Assembly: GCA_037833965.1 (NCBI GenBank) | Contig: AP031351.1 | Span: forward strand, 20,224,501-20,288,500 | Direction of reading: 5' to 3' | From: Marchantia polymorpha subsp. ruderalis | Lineage: Eukaryota > Streptophyta > Marchantiopsida > Marchantiales > Marchantiaceae | Length of the DNA: 64,000 bases | Translations under genes and position numbers: made by a program | The notes under the pieces: generated by a model | What the model was told of the DNA's origin: nothing | Databases searched by the model: none | What the model saw: the letters and a program-made list of their open reading frames with translations, nothing else | Shown here: positions 1 to 12,883 of the stretch, piece by piece | Layout of the letters: every line of letters starts with the position of its first letter | Numbering within the stretch: position 1 is the first letter of the stretch

Positions 1-601
1 ATAAAAATACTAAAAATGAAAAAAAAGATAGAACGTGTACTAAGTAATATTACCTGTAATTCACAACACAATATTGTAATGGAAGTCTCATCACCAAAAG
101 ATAATTTAGAGCATGTTTAAAGATGTATCAAATTAAAATAGATTTAAATTTATTGTCTGGTATTACTCTTTTCGTGATGTTTTGTTTCCCAATTTCATTA
201 CATTTGTCAATGTTTATGTATAATTCCAATGGTTTTTCACGCGTATCAAGTTAGAAAATGCATGCTGACAAGAAAGTTGTAAACATATGTTGCATTAGTA
301 AACATCTCCTTCCAGCAGTTGATTAGGTGAGGAAATTCACAATGATGAGGATGCAAAACAACCTAATGATGTGGCTAGAGTATTGTGGTGACATTGACAT
401 GTCAATTCAGTTGTCAATGATGCAGGTGATATACAGTACCTTTCTTTGCGCTTGGCGTTTCTCTCGCTGGATGGAGAAAATGTAGGCGCGTAAAGAGGTG
501 CAACACTTGTCTGATCGAGAGTCAGATGATCGATCACGAAGGGGATGCCTAGTCTGTGTCCATGACCTTCAATTTTGTATGTATTAAATTTCTGGTTTAA
601 A

Positions 602-3600
602 ATGACGGATTTGGCAGCAACGATGGCTGACAGAGGCCTGGTGCTGCTACTCAGAGGCGGAGCATGGGGCTTGCCCACAGCTTGCCCTGCATGTCTTCCC
701 GTTTACATGTACCTGAAGCTGGCCCGCGTTGCCTTCACTCCTCAATACGCGACTTTTCAACCCGATTCAGGTCTGAGATTCTGTGATTCACTCTGGTTTT
801 TTCTATGTATCGCTCGGTTGAGTTGATTGCCGACAGAAAACCTTATGGTCAGGAGGATCGTTTGATCCTAGACCTGGTTTCGTGATGTTCAGCTGTAATT
901 ATATGAGTTCGCAAATTTGACATTGTCAAAAAAAATCTGACGGATTTCTGTGAAGTAGTGAACTGTACACTAGGGTGTGAATGGACTGACACTCATCTAC
1001 TTCTAAGAAACCCATGTGTGCTAGCTAATGAGATATGTTAGAGCAATGTAGACGCTTGAACATATGTGCAGTTTTCGTCCCTCAACTTATGAAAAACGCT
1101 TTTTCTTCCCTTCTTCGTGTTTAGGGCAGAATTGATTTTTTCGTAGAAATCCATTTTTTTAATTGATGTAAATTCCACGGCTGGTTATGCTCTCCAGCTC
1201 AAGACCACGTCCATAATATGCTGTAAATAAAACCGCCGATGACTCTCCATGCAGATAATCTTCCCGTACTGGAGTATGGTGACGTTGTGGGATACGGTAG
1301 TGACACAGGCGGAATTATTGGGGTGTTGAAGAGAGAGAGAATATGCGACCTGGATGAAGGATTGCCAGATTCAGCCAAAGCAGACGTGAATGCCTATACA
1401 TCCATTGTGAATTCGTGGCTCGCGGATGCTCTTCTTTACGAACTGTGGCTGAAGGAAAATGGAGCAACAGTTGCTGAGGTGTATCTATCATCTCTTCCCT
1501 GGCCCATCAATAAGGCAATCGATTGGAAGCAAAGAAGATCCGTACAAGTCCACCTAGGGATTAACACCGAAAACGCTTCTGAAAGGGCTGCAGAGGTACG
1601 AAGGCTTTTTTTTTTTTGGGGCTACATTGGAGAATGATACTTTGGAAGCTGAACTGCATTTTGAGAACTATGAAAAAAATTATATTCTTCTTAATTGAGT
1701 ATTAGTCTCCTGTGTGATCAACTGAGCGATATGTGTTCTCCTTCGAATCTCCTATATGACAGGAATCAAAGTGTGCTTTTATTGCCACACGAGACATATT
1801 GCTAGAAAGGCTAGATGGCCGTTTATTTGTGATGGAGATCTCTTGTACTGAGATGTACACCAGAAATGAACTGTCGCCTAGACCCATTCATGCATATAAA
1901 CTCAATCCGTCCACATTTTTTAAGAGTCTATGATACTGGTCGGCTTATGTGCCACCCATTCTCTAAGTATAAGTCTCATAGAGGTCATAACAGATATGGA
2001 GATGTTTCCTCCGATCCTGGTTGTTGAGAAGTATGAAACTTACCAGTTATGTCGAAGTTGGTACTTTGTCGGCGGAGGTTTCTAGCAAGAGAAGTTATAA
2101 ATGTTCCATCGTGGTATACTACTATGAGAAAATAATATGGAACATGTCTCTAAATTTTTGGATAATCTGAAACCTGGAGTTAATTGCGATTCATGTAGCG
2201 CATGATACATTTGTACATTTGTGAATTGCTCAAGCTCCTGCTACTTCCACTTTGCAAAAAAAACTCCATTTGGTACTTGAAACGAGTTCATGGTATCCAT
2301 CGACAGTCTTCAGTTTTTTTGTAGTAATCTATTGAGTTACCTGACTTTCTACGACCTCAGTGCAAGAAAGTCTCTGTTCTCTCCCCTCTAGATACTGCAT
2401 CTTTAATCTGAACCTAACCAGTTCATGATCACACATGTTCATATGATGCACTGCTGATAAGTGCTTTGTTCTCAAAAATTGATCTGTACATTTTAGAAAC
2501 TTAGAAGGTCAGCTTAAGGTAGCGTTCGAAAATTAGTTCGTATAACTTGCCATTGCCATGTGTGCAATCATGTTGTTTGGATTGCTAATTTTTTTGCTTG
2601 AATTGCCGATGTTGCCGAACATCTTCTGGTCTGTAAACGCTTCTCGTCTTGTAGATGGTAGAGATGAAACACGTCTGTTGCCGAACTTGCTTCCATATGT
2701 GGCCGGAACTATCCAAAGTCGGTCATTCAGGATAGTCAAAGATCACGAAGCATTCTAACTCGCATGTGTGAATTAGTGGAAGAAGATATCTCATGCAGTG
2801 TTTGTAACGCGATGTAGTTCTTGTTATTGTGAACTTCTCCGTAATTTTTTTGTAATCTTATGCACACATGCTACTGGAATCTGCGCTCCTTTGCAATACT
2901 TATTCGTTTCATTTGTCCACGTCTCTCAGTCCATCTCACCTCTGTCTTTTGTCCTCTCAGTCTGAAGCTCTGGTTCATGATATGCATCACTCTGTGATTG
3001 TAATTTGATCATCGTTTGATACTTAAACATAAGTTTATCTAGCTGTACGTCGCCCAGTTTCAACCTTCCATTTTGTCATAACTCCGTAATACGAATCCGT
3101 TTATTGATGATGGCCATGTTGATTGAGCATTTTCCCAAATGTCACAGCCATTTTCATTGAGTTTTAAAATTTTTTGGTCACCTCAATATGGTTCTTATGA
3201 TTACTTCAGGGTTTCCGCAGCCTGAGGTTGGTGATATTGTAGATCGTCTGGTGAAGAGCTTATCTTAATAAGAAGGTACCTGCTAGTATACATCACCATT
3301 GATCACCTTGTAGTGGACACATTATAGTCAGAGCTGGATAGGGACTTACTTGACGAACGCATTCACTGCCAAACAATACATCAGAAAACGATCCAACTTT
3401 TTCTGATGGCAAATGTAGAATTTATGGTGACTCGGAAGTCGGACTTATGGCCGCATACCAAACTTATAAATGTCAGCATGGAATTCACATGTGGACGCTT
3501 TTTGTTAATATTATGTAGAGATATAATGGAATTTATGTCCTTAGGTCTTGAATGTCTCTTAGTAATAATATTTCGTAAGTGCATCAGTAATCTTCACCCT

Positions 3601-6600
3601 TACCATAGAAAGCTTCCCAAACGAGAGTTTATGGCAAAAAAAAATGTGTTATTTTCATTCTTTCTACCATGACACCTTGTGTTCCTGAGTAATTTCCCAA
3701 GCCACTCTGAATTAGCCCATGCTTATACCTTTTTTCTGAGTCTTAGTCATAGTGCGTGACATGAGGGTGTGGGACTTTCCCTTCTAGGTAGGATTCAGAA
3801 ATATTTGAATGAAGGATATCTTCTCTTAGGGTCCAAGAGTAAGTGCCATTTAAAGGTACAGATTGTAGTCAACGTAGAGTGAACCTTGGAATTCAACACC
3901 ATTGCTCCTCTTTCTATTTCTTTAATTCGTTACTTAACCCTCAGATTGATCTGGATGTTAACTGTACATGTAATTTGCGTAAAAACTAGTGGGTTCGACA
4001 TTGCATCAATGTTACTACAAGATTTGGCCTGATGATGCATCTTCAAGTTTCTTATTGAATTCTGCAATATAGCATCATTACACGTCAATTGCTCACTCAT
4101 TATCCTTAGACGACAAGTACGTTCTCTAGTTCACGCCCGATTGTCCGTCACTCAGATCGCTCATGTTATACTGTTGTTTTTGTCTTATCACTTCGTTCAG
4201 GTTCTGCATTTTATCATAATCTCACTCACTGTTATACTGATTGACGTTTCACAAACTGATTACACCCTGGTCAATGTTGTTTTGATGAGTCTAGTATTAA
4301 CGTCAGTTCCGGATGGAGAGGCTAGTTGAATGTGAAATTGTTAGAATACTGTTATACTCCCTATTACTTCCTGTCTCTTCTCTAGTGTACTTATAGTTAG
4401 GACTTTGTTGTGATGTGAACTACAGCTGTGATGTAACGGGCACCGTAAACGTTACCCACTACGGAGGTGTGCCCCACTGTGTCTGTTCATTTCCTTTGTC
4501 ACCTCGGATTGGGTATTTAAACCAAATCCGGGTACTTGTGTTTTATCAACAACTCTTATGTGGATACTTCCTCAGAACTAAGGAACCTGTGTCGACCCAA
4601 TCTTGCATTGCTTTCTAGGACCTTTTCTAATATGGTATCAGAGCTGGTTCTTTTACTTGATTCAAGCGTACTTGAATAAGAAGAGAAGCGGCTCTGATAC
4701 CATATTAGAAAAGGTACTAGAGAGCAATGCAAGAATGGGTCGACACGTTTCCTTACTCTTTCCCCCCTTCGAAAGATAGGATCGATGGTGCGGGAACTGA
4801 TTACACCCTGGTAAATGTTGTTTTGATGAGTCTAGTATTAACGTCAGTTCCGGATGGAGAGGCTTGTTGAATGTGAATCAACGTGATCTTTCCATGTATA
4901 TGTCGTGCTTTCTTGATTCCCTGACAAATCTGCCCTCTAATTGCCTACAATTAACTTCGAAACCGTGGTTTTGAACCAATATATTCAGTAGGTGTCATAC
5001 CTTGGTACAAACTTTAAGTTCGAGTGTCCAGTTGAACTTATATGAAGAATAAGATTTTGAGTTACCCTGCCACTTGCACGGAGTGTAGCACAGACGAAGA
5101 AACCCCTTTTCATAAGGATGTTTACTGGAGCACCTTTTGCAGATGGAAGGCGAGATTGCACTCCGGATATGTATGTCACCAGATACATCTCCAGGTTTCG
5201 TAGCGTAGATTCACAGTCCGAAGGTGCTGCTCCGTTGAGTTTTATAAAACGGACCTGTCAAGTTAACAGCGAAATGTTCTAGTGGAGATCTACTTGGTTT
5301 GCACTCGGAAGCTCGTCAGTAAACTCATGTACGAGAATAATTTCATTAGAGGATACCACTACTCTTTTCTTTCGAACAGTTCTTCCTCTCTTTCCTCATT
5401 ATTATTCTTCTCTCGCTTCTCCTTTTCCTGGTTTCTTTCTTCCGGTGACAATTTAGCCAGAGCGTGAGGCCTATGGTTTTCAGTTTGTGACAGGCACGTA
5501 TTACTTCGTACATTTTCTTCTGCCTAGGCTCATGCACAAGTCATACAAAGGAGCACGCGATCAGCATGTGAAAGAATGTTTTATGGTTGACAGTATATCC
5601 ATGTCAATGAGTACAATTTATTTCTCTTTCACATTCCTTGTTAGTAGTAAACACAAAGGTCGTTATTCGTTTTAAATTGGAACTTGGTTTTGTCATGTAT
5701 ACCTCCCATGTAGCCAGTAGACGTAGCTATTAGTTTTAATACGCTTACTCTTCTTCGGTTGCAGATGGTCGGCCATGTGTGGGCATCATATTCCATAGCT
5801 CGTAGCGTTTTCGTTGTCATTTTTTGATCCTATGTGACTTTCTCCTGACTCCAGCAAGAGTTTTTTTATATTGATTGGGTTTTACAGCTTGCATTTTTTT
5901 TTATATCGTAGTTGCAAGAATTTGAAAGTTTTTCCTGGGTCTGAATGTTACTTTGTTGTTGGGAACAGTTGTACAGGAAAGCAGCTGCAGCGTATGAAGC
6001 CCTGTCGGTGCGATTGCAAGATCAGACCTACTTCATAGCAGGAAAGTGAGTGTCGTGGCACCTTGTTTGCTCTCCTTGTTTTTGTTAAATAATGCTCAAC
6101 AAGTTATCCTGAACCTCTGCACGGTCGAGGCAGAACGATGTCGTATTCAAGCCGATGCCCGCTTATGAAGAATCAGGGAACTTATGACGATGGATTGATA
6201 CCCGTCGTGTAGATATTGTTGATTGTTCCTGGTTACCTTTCTTGTATCGGAATGGAAGAACTGTACCGCCCATTATTCTGTCAGTGCGTATGCACTCCTT
6301 CGTTCTTCTAACTATGATTTATGTTGACTCTAATTTGTAAAATGGACTGTTGTTTCCTGCTTCACTCTTTGTCAAACTCACGTACATTTTATGTTTTGGA
6401 TACTTTCTGTAAGCTTGCCTCTGAATGCTGTGCAATGCTATCTTTACCATATGTCGGGCCTCTTTTTTATCTCTTGATAGTTCCAGTGCATCGGACTACG
6501 CCTTGAATAGAGCGCCCCGGGGTCTGCGCTGTTCTGGCCTTGTGCGACTTAAGCCCTTGCGGTTGATCTCGTGTTTATATGAATCCTTTCTAAAAGTTCT

Positions 6601-9600
6601 TGCTCTGGAAGGAGGTTACTTAGAAACAGAGCAACGCATACTACCGCGCTGCAGAAGGCAAGGCCTTCCGCAGCGTTGGTATAAAAACCCCAATGCCGTG
6701 AATAGCTACAATTAGACTCCCATTGTTTGCATCACTTAGGCTTTTAGCTATGTTACTGAAATGTTGTATACGATTTGTTCAGACCGACGAGCCTCGATGC
6801 GGTTGTTTTGGGACATATTCTTTTCATCCAACATGCACCTTTGGTAAGTCACGGTTTATTTTCAGGTCAAGCGAATGAGTGTTTTTCGTCTTGTGAAGTA
6901 GTTGTTAATTGCTAAATAATTTTTTTCTTATGAATCTAGTAATGAAAAATAACTGTAAAAAGTAAAAGTAAAGGTTAAGTAACTTTTACTATACAAAAGT
7001 ACTTAAAGGTTGTAGTAAGCTTTGACAGCTCTCAGCCACCTTAAAGGTAGACTTTCGGGTTAGAACCTCTCAAGTTTGAGCCATGAGGTTCTCTCTATTG
7101 TATTCTAACGTATTTTCTATCAGAAAATAGGTTAGAGTACACATTTTGCCGGCGATCATCTTTTTATGTCTCGAGCAGACTTTTGGAATGCTCATAAGTG
7201 AGCATTGCAATCGAGTTGGTCTAATAATAGGTTGGGGAGTGCTACCTACAGTTTGATCGTAGTGTAGTGAGGGTGAAGGGGAATGGTAGCAAGCTATAGT
7301 AAAATGAGGACAGTCAATGGACGTATCAAGCATTGCTGGTCATACATCCGGAAACTATCCTAATCATTGTTGCATAATTAGTGTACATCTCAAACCTAGA
7401 AGCAATTTGGAGTTGGGATGTGTTTTTTATTAAAAAAATATTGGGAGACATATATGGAAGAAAGAACGCTGCTATAGTTGCTACTTTTGATGTATCTGTA
7501 ATATTACCGCTACTTGGTGATGGCGATCATAGATGTGGATTATTATCCCGAACACATTGATATTGAGGAAACTCAGATGATTGCTAGTACTGAAGTTGAG
7601 AATCATGTGGTTCCTACCGAAGTAGACACAAAAGATGGGTAGGTGGACTTCATGATGTCAACCAAGGGTCATCTGTAGTGCATGTCTATGACCGGGAAGC
7701 ATGGTAAACCTGAACAAAATGTTGAGATTCGTGATCCTGCAGAAGTAGAGTGAGTTGCCCATACTAGATCAACTAGACAAAGATTGAGGATCGCTACAGA
7801 GGTTGTCCGTGTTCAACTCAGAACTATGTTGTCATGGAAGAAGCTACATATACTTTTGAAGATGATAAGTCGTCTTCATACAATGAGGCAGCAATGTATG
7901 AGGCATGAAGAATGCGAACAAACTATACATGAAGAGAAAATGTCTCTTCAAAAGAACCAATTTTGGGAGATGGTAGATCTCCCATCTAAGAGAGACTATC
8001 AAGAGAGCACACTTAAACCTGAGTGTGCTCTCCACCCTTGATGTGCACACTCAGATTTAAGAGTGTGCATCAATGGTGAAAAGGGTGGAATTCTTTGCAT
8101 TGCAGATGATCTGCTGTTGATCGAAAGGGAGTAAGGCAGTAATAAATGCCTTACTTCTTACCTCTACATTTTTTGAGGTGACACCACTAGGTCCCTCAAG
8201 TTCTATGAAGTAAATGCACTGACAAATTCAGGAACTATCAATCAGCAAGACCAAGTACATCGAAAGTTGTCCACACAGGTATAGGATGGAGGATTTAAAA
8301 TCTGTTGCAACACCAAATTTTTGAATCTATTCATCAATAAGTTGTTCATCAACAGAAAGTGAAGGAATGGGTAAAACCAATTTATCCACTCTAAGGAGAA
8401 ACTTGCTATGTGCTAATTAAAGTTCTTACAAAAGTGAAACACGGGAAGTTCATATCAGAAGTAGAACTCAAACTCCCTGTTCCTTAGGTTGGAGTGAAGT
8501 AATGATCGATGTTGAAGTCAGTTCCTTTCTGTAATATCAATAGTAGTTATAAAGAGTAAAAGCTACCTACTAAGTTTTGTGATAGTTAATAACTAATCTA
8601 CTTGATATCCTTAAGTAGAGTTCGGCAGGTATTAGCCACGTTTAGATTAGATTTTTGAGTCAGAATCTGAAATTCAAGATTGAATCAGAACAAAAAAATA
8701 TAATCAGAACACATGTCAGAGTACACATTTTACTAGCGATCATTTTTTAATGTGACCCATTAGTTCTGGATTGCTGAGAAGTGCATCAGGTTCCACCGCA
8801 AACATGATTGATCTCCCGCCAACGAAAGTTGGTCTCAATTCAAGTTTGGGGAGTACTATTTAGGGTTTGATCATAGTGTCGCCGCTCATAGTCCACCTGG
8901 AGGGGAGGGTAAGAGGGAGTGGTAGCAAGCTATGGTAAATTGGGGAGAGACAAGTATAGGAGTATCACGCACTGCTGGTGATTCATGTGGAATAAAACTT
9001 CATCACACCCTGTCGCAATAGAGTTCATGATTTGAAAATCTTACATTCCTTAGTATCATTGTACTGCAATTGTTTACACTGGTTTTATTCGATCTCAGAA
9101 TGTGGAAGATGTGGTGTTTATACATAGCAAAAAAATTTATTCTACCTGTTGCAATTTGTTAATATTTATCGTAACTAGTGCAAATCGTAGACTTTTTGTT
9201 CGACATTTTTCTTTTCACGCGTTTTCAGCACTAAATTTTTTACTTCATCTCTTGTCTTGATGGTGTCAGCCAAAATATAAGTACGTTACTTACCTCAGAC
9301 ATTCCTAGCTGACTTGTTATCTGATCTCGTTTTTGATTTGGTGGTCAATTACCAATCATTTGATGATAGAGTAACTTTTATCATGGTCCCCGAGTCCTTG
9401 GTAACTGGCTCTTGCTGGAAGCATATAAGTCAATGCATTATTTGTGTCTCAGATTATATATCTTGTGATTAGTTTTGAATGAAGGAAGACAGAATATTTG
9501 GAGACACAAGACTTTAGATTTTCTACCTTAATATTGAGAACAATGTTGGAGTTTCAAGTGCATGTGAAAACGTTTGCAATTCTTCTGTATCCTATAACCT

Positions 9601-12600
9601 GTTATGAGTATTTTATCTTTCTTATATATTCATGGTTCACAGTTCTAGTTTTGATTGGGGTTCATTCCTATGAATCACAAGAAGAGCAGATAAGCAACTA
9701 TTCCGCAGCTTGCACATATTGGTGTAGGAGGAGTTTTACTTGAAGCAATGCAGCTCAAGCACGAAGGCATATTTTTCCGTAACCTCGCTCTGTTGTTGGA
9801 GACCATGCTGTTTACGTAATGCACTAGGATTGACCATGCGCAGAGTTCTAAGTAATTTATCTTTGTGCTTTTACAAGTCTTCTGTAAATGGACCAGGGTC
9901 TTGGTTAATTCTTGGAAACTTAATTATGTGGAGAAATTCACTACAAGGGAGAGCTCACGTTGGTTGTACTTTCTGTATTCCCTCTTTTAGTTGATTACTC
10001 ACTGAAAAGGTCTCTAACTTTTGAGTGGTAGGAGACCTCTTCTAGCCCCAACAGGTCAGCCAGGGAGCAGAGACTATGATCATTTAGGCTATTGCAGGAC
10101 AGTCTTGCTTCACAACAGAGAACATGTTAACAGTTACCATTCTAAAGTATTCATCCGCTTGTCCCACTACCGGCCCAAAATGGATGCTTTTCCATCGTTT
10201 TCTAAGCGGGAGTATTTTATTAAAAGCATTAATAAAGAAGACACTAGCCAAGTCAAAGTATGCATTAATACATACACGCATCCCAAGCTGTAGTCAACTT
10301 AGTTTTCTCCTTTATATCATATTCCCAGCTATGGTGGGTCAAACTCTCAAGTTGTTTGTTCAACCGTTGGTAACAACCTTGCCGTATTCTGAAAGCACGG
10401 TATTGTAATCATTTCATTCTAGCCAGTCAATGATAAATTCTTTTCCATTGTCGTAGTGCAAATTAGCAAAGATACTGAGTCCTCATCAACTGGACCAAAA
10501 CTTAGCGCAATAACCTTCAGTTGTAACTTTAGGGTTTACTTTTGCTCATGGAAAAGAGATCCCTCAAATGATCTGATGAGATCTTGGGCTAGTTGGCGCT
10601 CGCCCATATTCTAAGCTCTGGACAGCCTCTGGACTTCTATTTAGCGTCAGTAGATCCAAAATTAGTGCAGTCTTTTCCGGTCACCACCTTTGTAACATGA
10701 TATGTTTTCTTCCCGATAGTTGAAAATCTGTCCAACTACTTTAGAAACGACTTGGAAGACTTTTGCTGTTTGGACGTACGTACTTCTCAGACATTCATCG
10801 CTTTTGTTGAGCGTTGCTTTGGCTGTTGCGTGACCGTATGGTCTTTGCCTAAAGTGTTCAGCTTGCACTACTGATCACGTTCGCACTCTTCACCTATCAT
10901 TCATTGTCTGAGCATGCCGTTCAAATGTCATCTTAGCCCCCGTTCCGCTCATACTGAGTACTTATACTCGGTTGATTGATCCACGCTCATTTCTTCCGCG
11001 TTGATTTCGAACTTTGGATCCTGTCTAGCATCGACAGGATCTACACTTCCATGGCACCCTGTTGGTAACGTTGAACATACCTCTTCCGGTCTGAGCTGAT
11101 TATACGCTGATTGTCTCTCGATCTGCACGATAAATTATTTCCCCAGCTGCTGATGGTCGACCTTGACTGCTTGATTTATATTCTTCAAGCCTCATTCACG
11201 TACATTCGAGCCATTTGTATTGTACATATATGTAGGGGTTTCATTATTTCGCTACAGATCATAAGTTCAGTCACACCTTAAGGCCGCCCTGTGCTGAGTG
11301 CTAGTATATATATATATATTCTTGGAAGTGGTGGAGCGACTTGTCAAACGCATAGTCGACGTGAATTGACTACAGCCTCTGAATTTCATTCCGTAATCAT
11401 AACCAGAAGCTTGCACACTCCTTCCTGGGGACATCGGTGGTACCTGATAATACTGCTCTTTCAGTCCTACAGTTGATTTATTACTATCATTCTGAATCTC
11501 ATCTTTGCTGGATTCTAATCTGCACCTGTCTGGAGCATGCTCTCAGCTACAGAGAACGGCATCCGATTTTTCTTCAGTCTGCATTTACCTAGGTTACATG
11601 TCCATTTTTATTACGAAGCAAATTTTGTCCTATTAACCTGCCGGTACAACTGGAACCTGACTGCATTGGCACGCCTTTTAATTTCTGTCATAGACCTGCC
11701 GCTCTATCTTACATGTATTTTCTCATCACCATAGGGCTTCAGTGTACTGTTACAACTTTTACTTTCACACTCAATGCTGCTTGTATTGCGTCTTTATCTA
11801 CCTTCTCTAATGCTCTTTCAACTTCTCAACTGGGTTTTCATCAATATGATCGAAACCTGACGCTGTAACCTCCGATTTGATACTTGATCGTAAAGTCTTG
11901 CTTTTATTCAAGCCATCCTCTAGGAGGCCAATGAAATCTAGGTTTAGGGGGAGTGGGTCAATGCACGTTGTCATTCTGCGATGATTGTAGCTTCTGGATG
12001 CTCAGCATGAAGCGGATCAACGCTTGCACTTTCCTTCCTGGGTACCTCTATTGGAGCTGTTAACATTCTTCTTCCATTCCGTTCGTTGGTTGCTGTTCTC
12101 TGCATTTCATTTGCGTCGTCATCAAGACACGACAGCTGCTGATTCTGTTCATCCAGCATGCGTGGGAGTTGGACTGCATTGGATTTTTCTTGCTTTCAGC
12201 TTCATTCAAGTAGGTTGCCAAGTATGTTATATATTTTACATGTGCAGTATATACGATAATATTTATAATTTACAGGTTAGAGTAGGGCTTCAGTGTATTG
12301 GCAAGCCTTCCAATTGAGCCGTAATTTTGCCGCTCGTATCGAGTACGCGTATTAGATTTTGTTGAATAATTTTATTAGTATATCTTAAGTATCTAGCACA
12401 TGCCTCATAGTAGTGTTGTGATTTGCAGGAGCTGTCTATTTTAAAGGAAGAGCTGAACAAGCATAGAGCTCTCATTGTTTACGCTGAAAATTTGAAAAAG
12501 AAAATTCTGGGAGATTTACCCCCCACTATCTTCCCGAAGGCTTATTCTCCTCCACCTACAACTGGTCCTTCAAGCAGCAGTAGTAGAGGTTAGCCTTCTA

Positions 12601-12883
12601 AGCACTGCCCAAATTTTACACCTCATTTTATGCTTTAACACTCCATCATCTTTAATTGACGATACTCAAGTTTCTCTCTCTTTAACTCTTTGACGCAGGT
12701 ACAACAGGGCCGACTACTACAAAGCCAGCCCCTAAGAAGAGAACTGAGAAGGACAAATTGTTCAGGAAACGGGCCAAGTATTTCGTAATAGCCCAAGTGG
12801 CTGCGGTCCTCTTGTACGTTGTGTTTGCAGGCATAGAAGTTGAGGATGATGGCATGGAAGACGATGGTGGTGTTGATGATTAA
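602..12883 (+). CDS. MTX: Metaxin-like mitochondrial outer membrane import protein
   Basis: Six exons join in frame: 602-770, 1255-1595, 5969-6045, 6783-6843, 12429-12588, 12699-12883, giving 330 aa. All junctions are GT-AG. The order of conserved blocks follows plant metaxin: an N-terminal thioredoxin/GST-like part with PTACPACLPVYMYLKLA (about residues 21-37), a block with LPWPINK, the AYEALS...LQDQTYF helix, TSLDAVVLGHILFIQ, then VYAENLKKKI. The C-terminus has a basic stretch (KKRTEKDKLFRKRAK), one hydrophobic span (about residues 297-314) and an acidic tail, as expected of a tail-anchored outer-membrane protein. Family knowledge: plant metaxin sits on the mitochondrial outer membrane and takes part in protein import and beta-barrel assembly with the SAM complex. 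ATG 623 (MADRGL) is an alternative start giving 323 aa; ATG 575 lies further upstream in frame. Only 993 coding bases are spread over 12.3 kb because introns 2 and 4 (4.4 and 5.6 kb) carry repeats. Confidence 0.9.
4254..4336 (+). repeat. 83-bp direct repeat, left copy
   Basis: This stretch recurs at 4795-4877 with about two mismatches in 83 bases. The two copies bracket the LTR/PBS inverted structure inside metaxin intron 2. It is much longer than the usual 5-bp target duplication of an LTR element, so it probably arose by local template switching or unequal repair. Confidence 0.85.
4339..4632 (+). mobile_element. Solo/miniature LTR of a Ty1/copia- or TRIM-type element
   Basis: The 294-bp stretch begins TGTTAGAA and ends TTCTAATA, an imperfect terminal inverted repeat in which the expected final CA has become TA. 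It contains a TATA-like TATTTAAA near 4514. It is followed directly by TGGTATCAGAGC (4633-4644), the primer-binding site complementary to the 3' end of plant initiator tRNA-Met. No coding region follows; after about 45 bases an inverted copy of the PBS and LTR end begins. It lies in metaxin intron 2. Confidence 0.75.
4691..4766 (-). mobile_element. Inverted PBS plus truncated LTR end
   Basis: GCTCTGATACCA (4691-4702) is the reverse complement of the PBS at 4633-4644. The next 60 or so bases are the reverse complement of the left LTR's 3' end (TATTAGAAAAGG...), with few mismatches. With the left copy this forms a head-to-head inverted repeat with a spacer of about 46 bases. The remaining part of this LTR copy is missing. 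Confidence 0.75.
4795..4877 (+). repeat. 83-bp direct repeat, right copy
   Basis: Second copy of the sequence at 4254-4336, closing off the inverted LTR structure on its right side. The near identity of the copies points to a fairly recent event compared with the decayed elements elsewhere in the window. Confidence 0.85.
6930..9010 (+). mobile_element. Deleted, decayed Ty1/copia element with both LTRs
   Basis: Two diverged similar stretches, about 6930-7385 and 8520-9010, share blocks such as GAGTACACATTTT, TTTGATC.TAGTGT, TGGTAGCAAGCTAT and GCACTGCTGGT/GCATTGCTGGT and look like the 5' and 3' LTRs. Between them are broken reverse-transcriptase remains. LTR ends could not be fixed exactly. 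Gag, protease and integrase are absent, so this is an internal-deletion derivative. It lies in the sense orientation inside metaxin intron 4. Confidence 0.7.
7540..8430 (+). pseudogene. Copia reverse transcriptase remnant
   Basis: In different frames one can read SLQKNQFWEMVDLPSK (the copia pre-RT motif with TWxLVxLP pattern), CIADDLLLIE (the RT catalytic D-D box near 8100), a F-E-V-T-P-L-G block and SKTKYIESCPHRYRMEDLKS...TP (near 8250), in the order expected for copia pol. Frameshifts and stop codons separate them, so no functional protein can be made. The element's LTRs flank this region. Confidence 0.7.

Noticed and set aside
9650-9780. Exon-like stretch in metaxin intron 4 (reads PQLAHIGVGGVLLEAMQLKHEG)
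   Set aside because: The metaxin exons on either side join directly in phase and match the family without it; no matching domain recognised.
11310-12310. Apparent partial duplication within metaxin intron 4
   Set aside because: Only short shared phrases (CTTCCTGGG, GGGCTTCAGTGTA) were seen; too weak to call a repeat without alignment.
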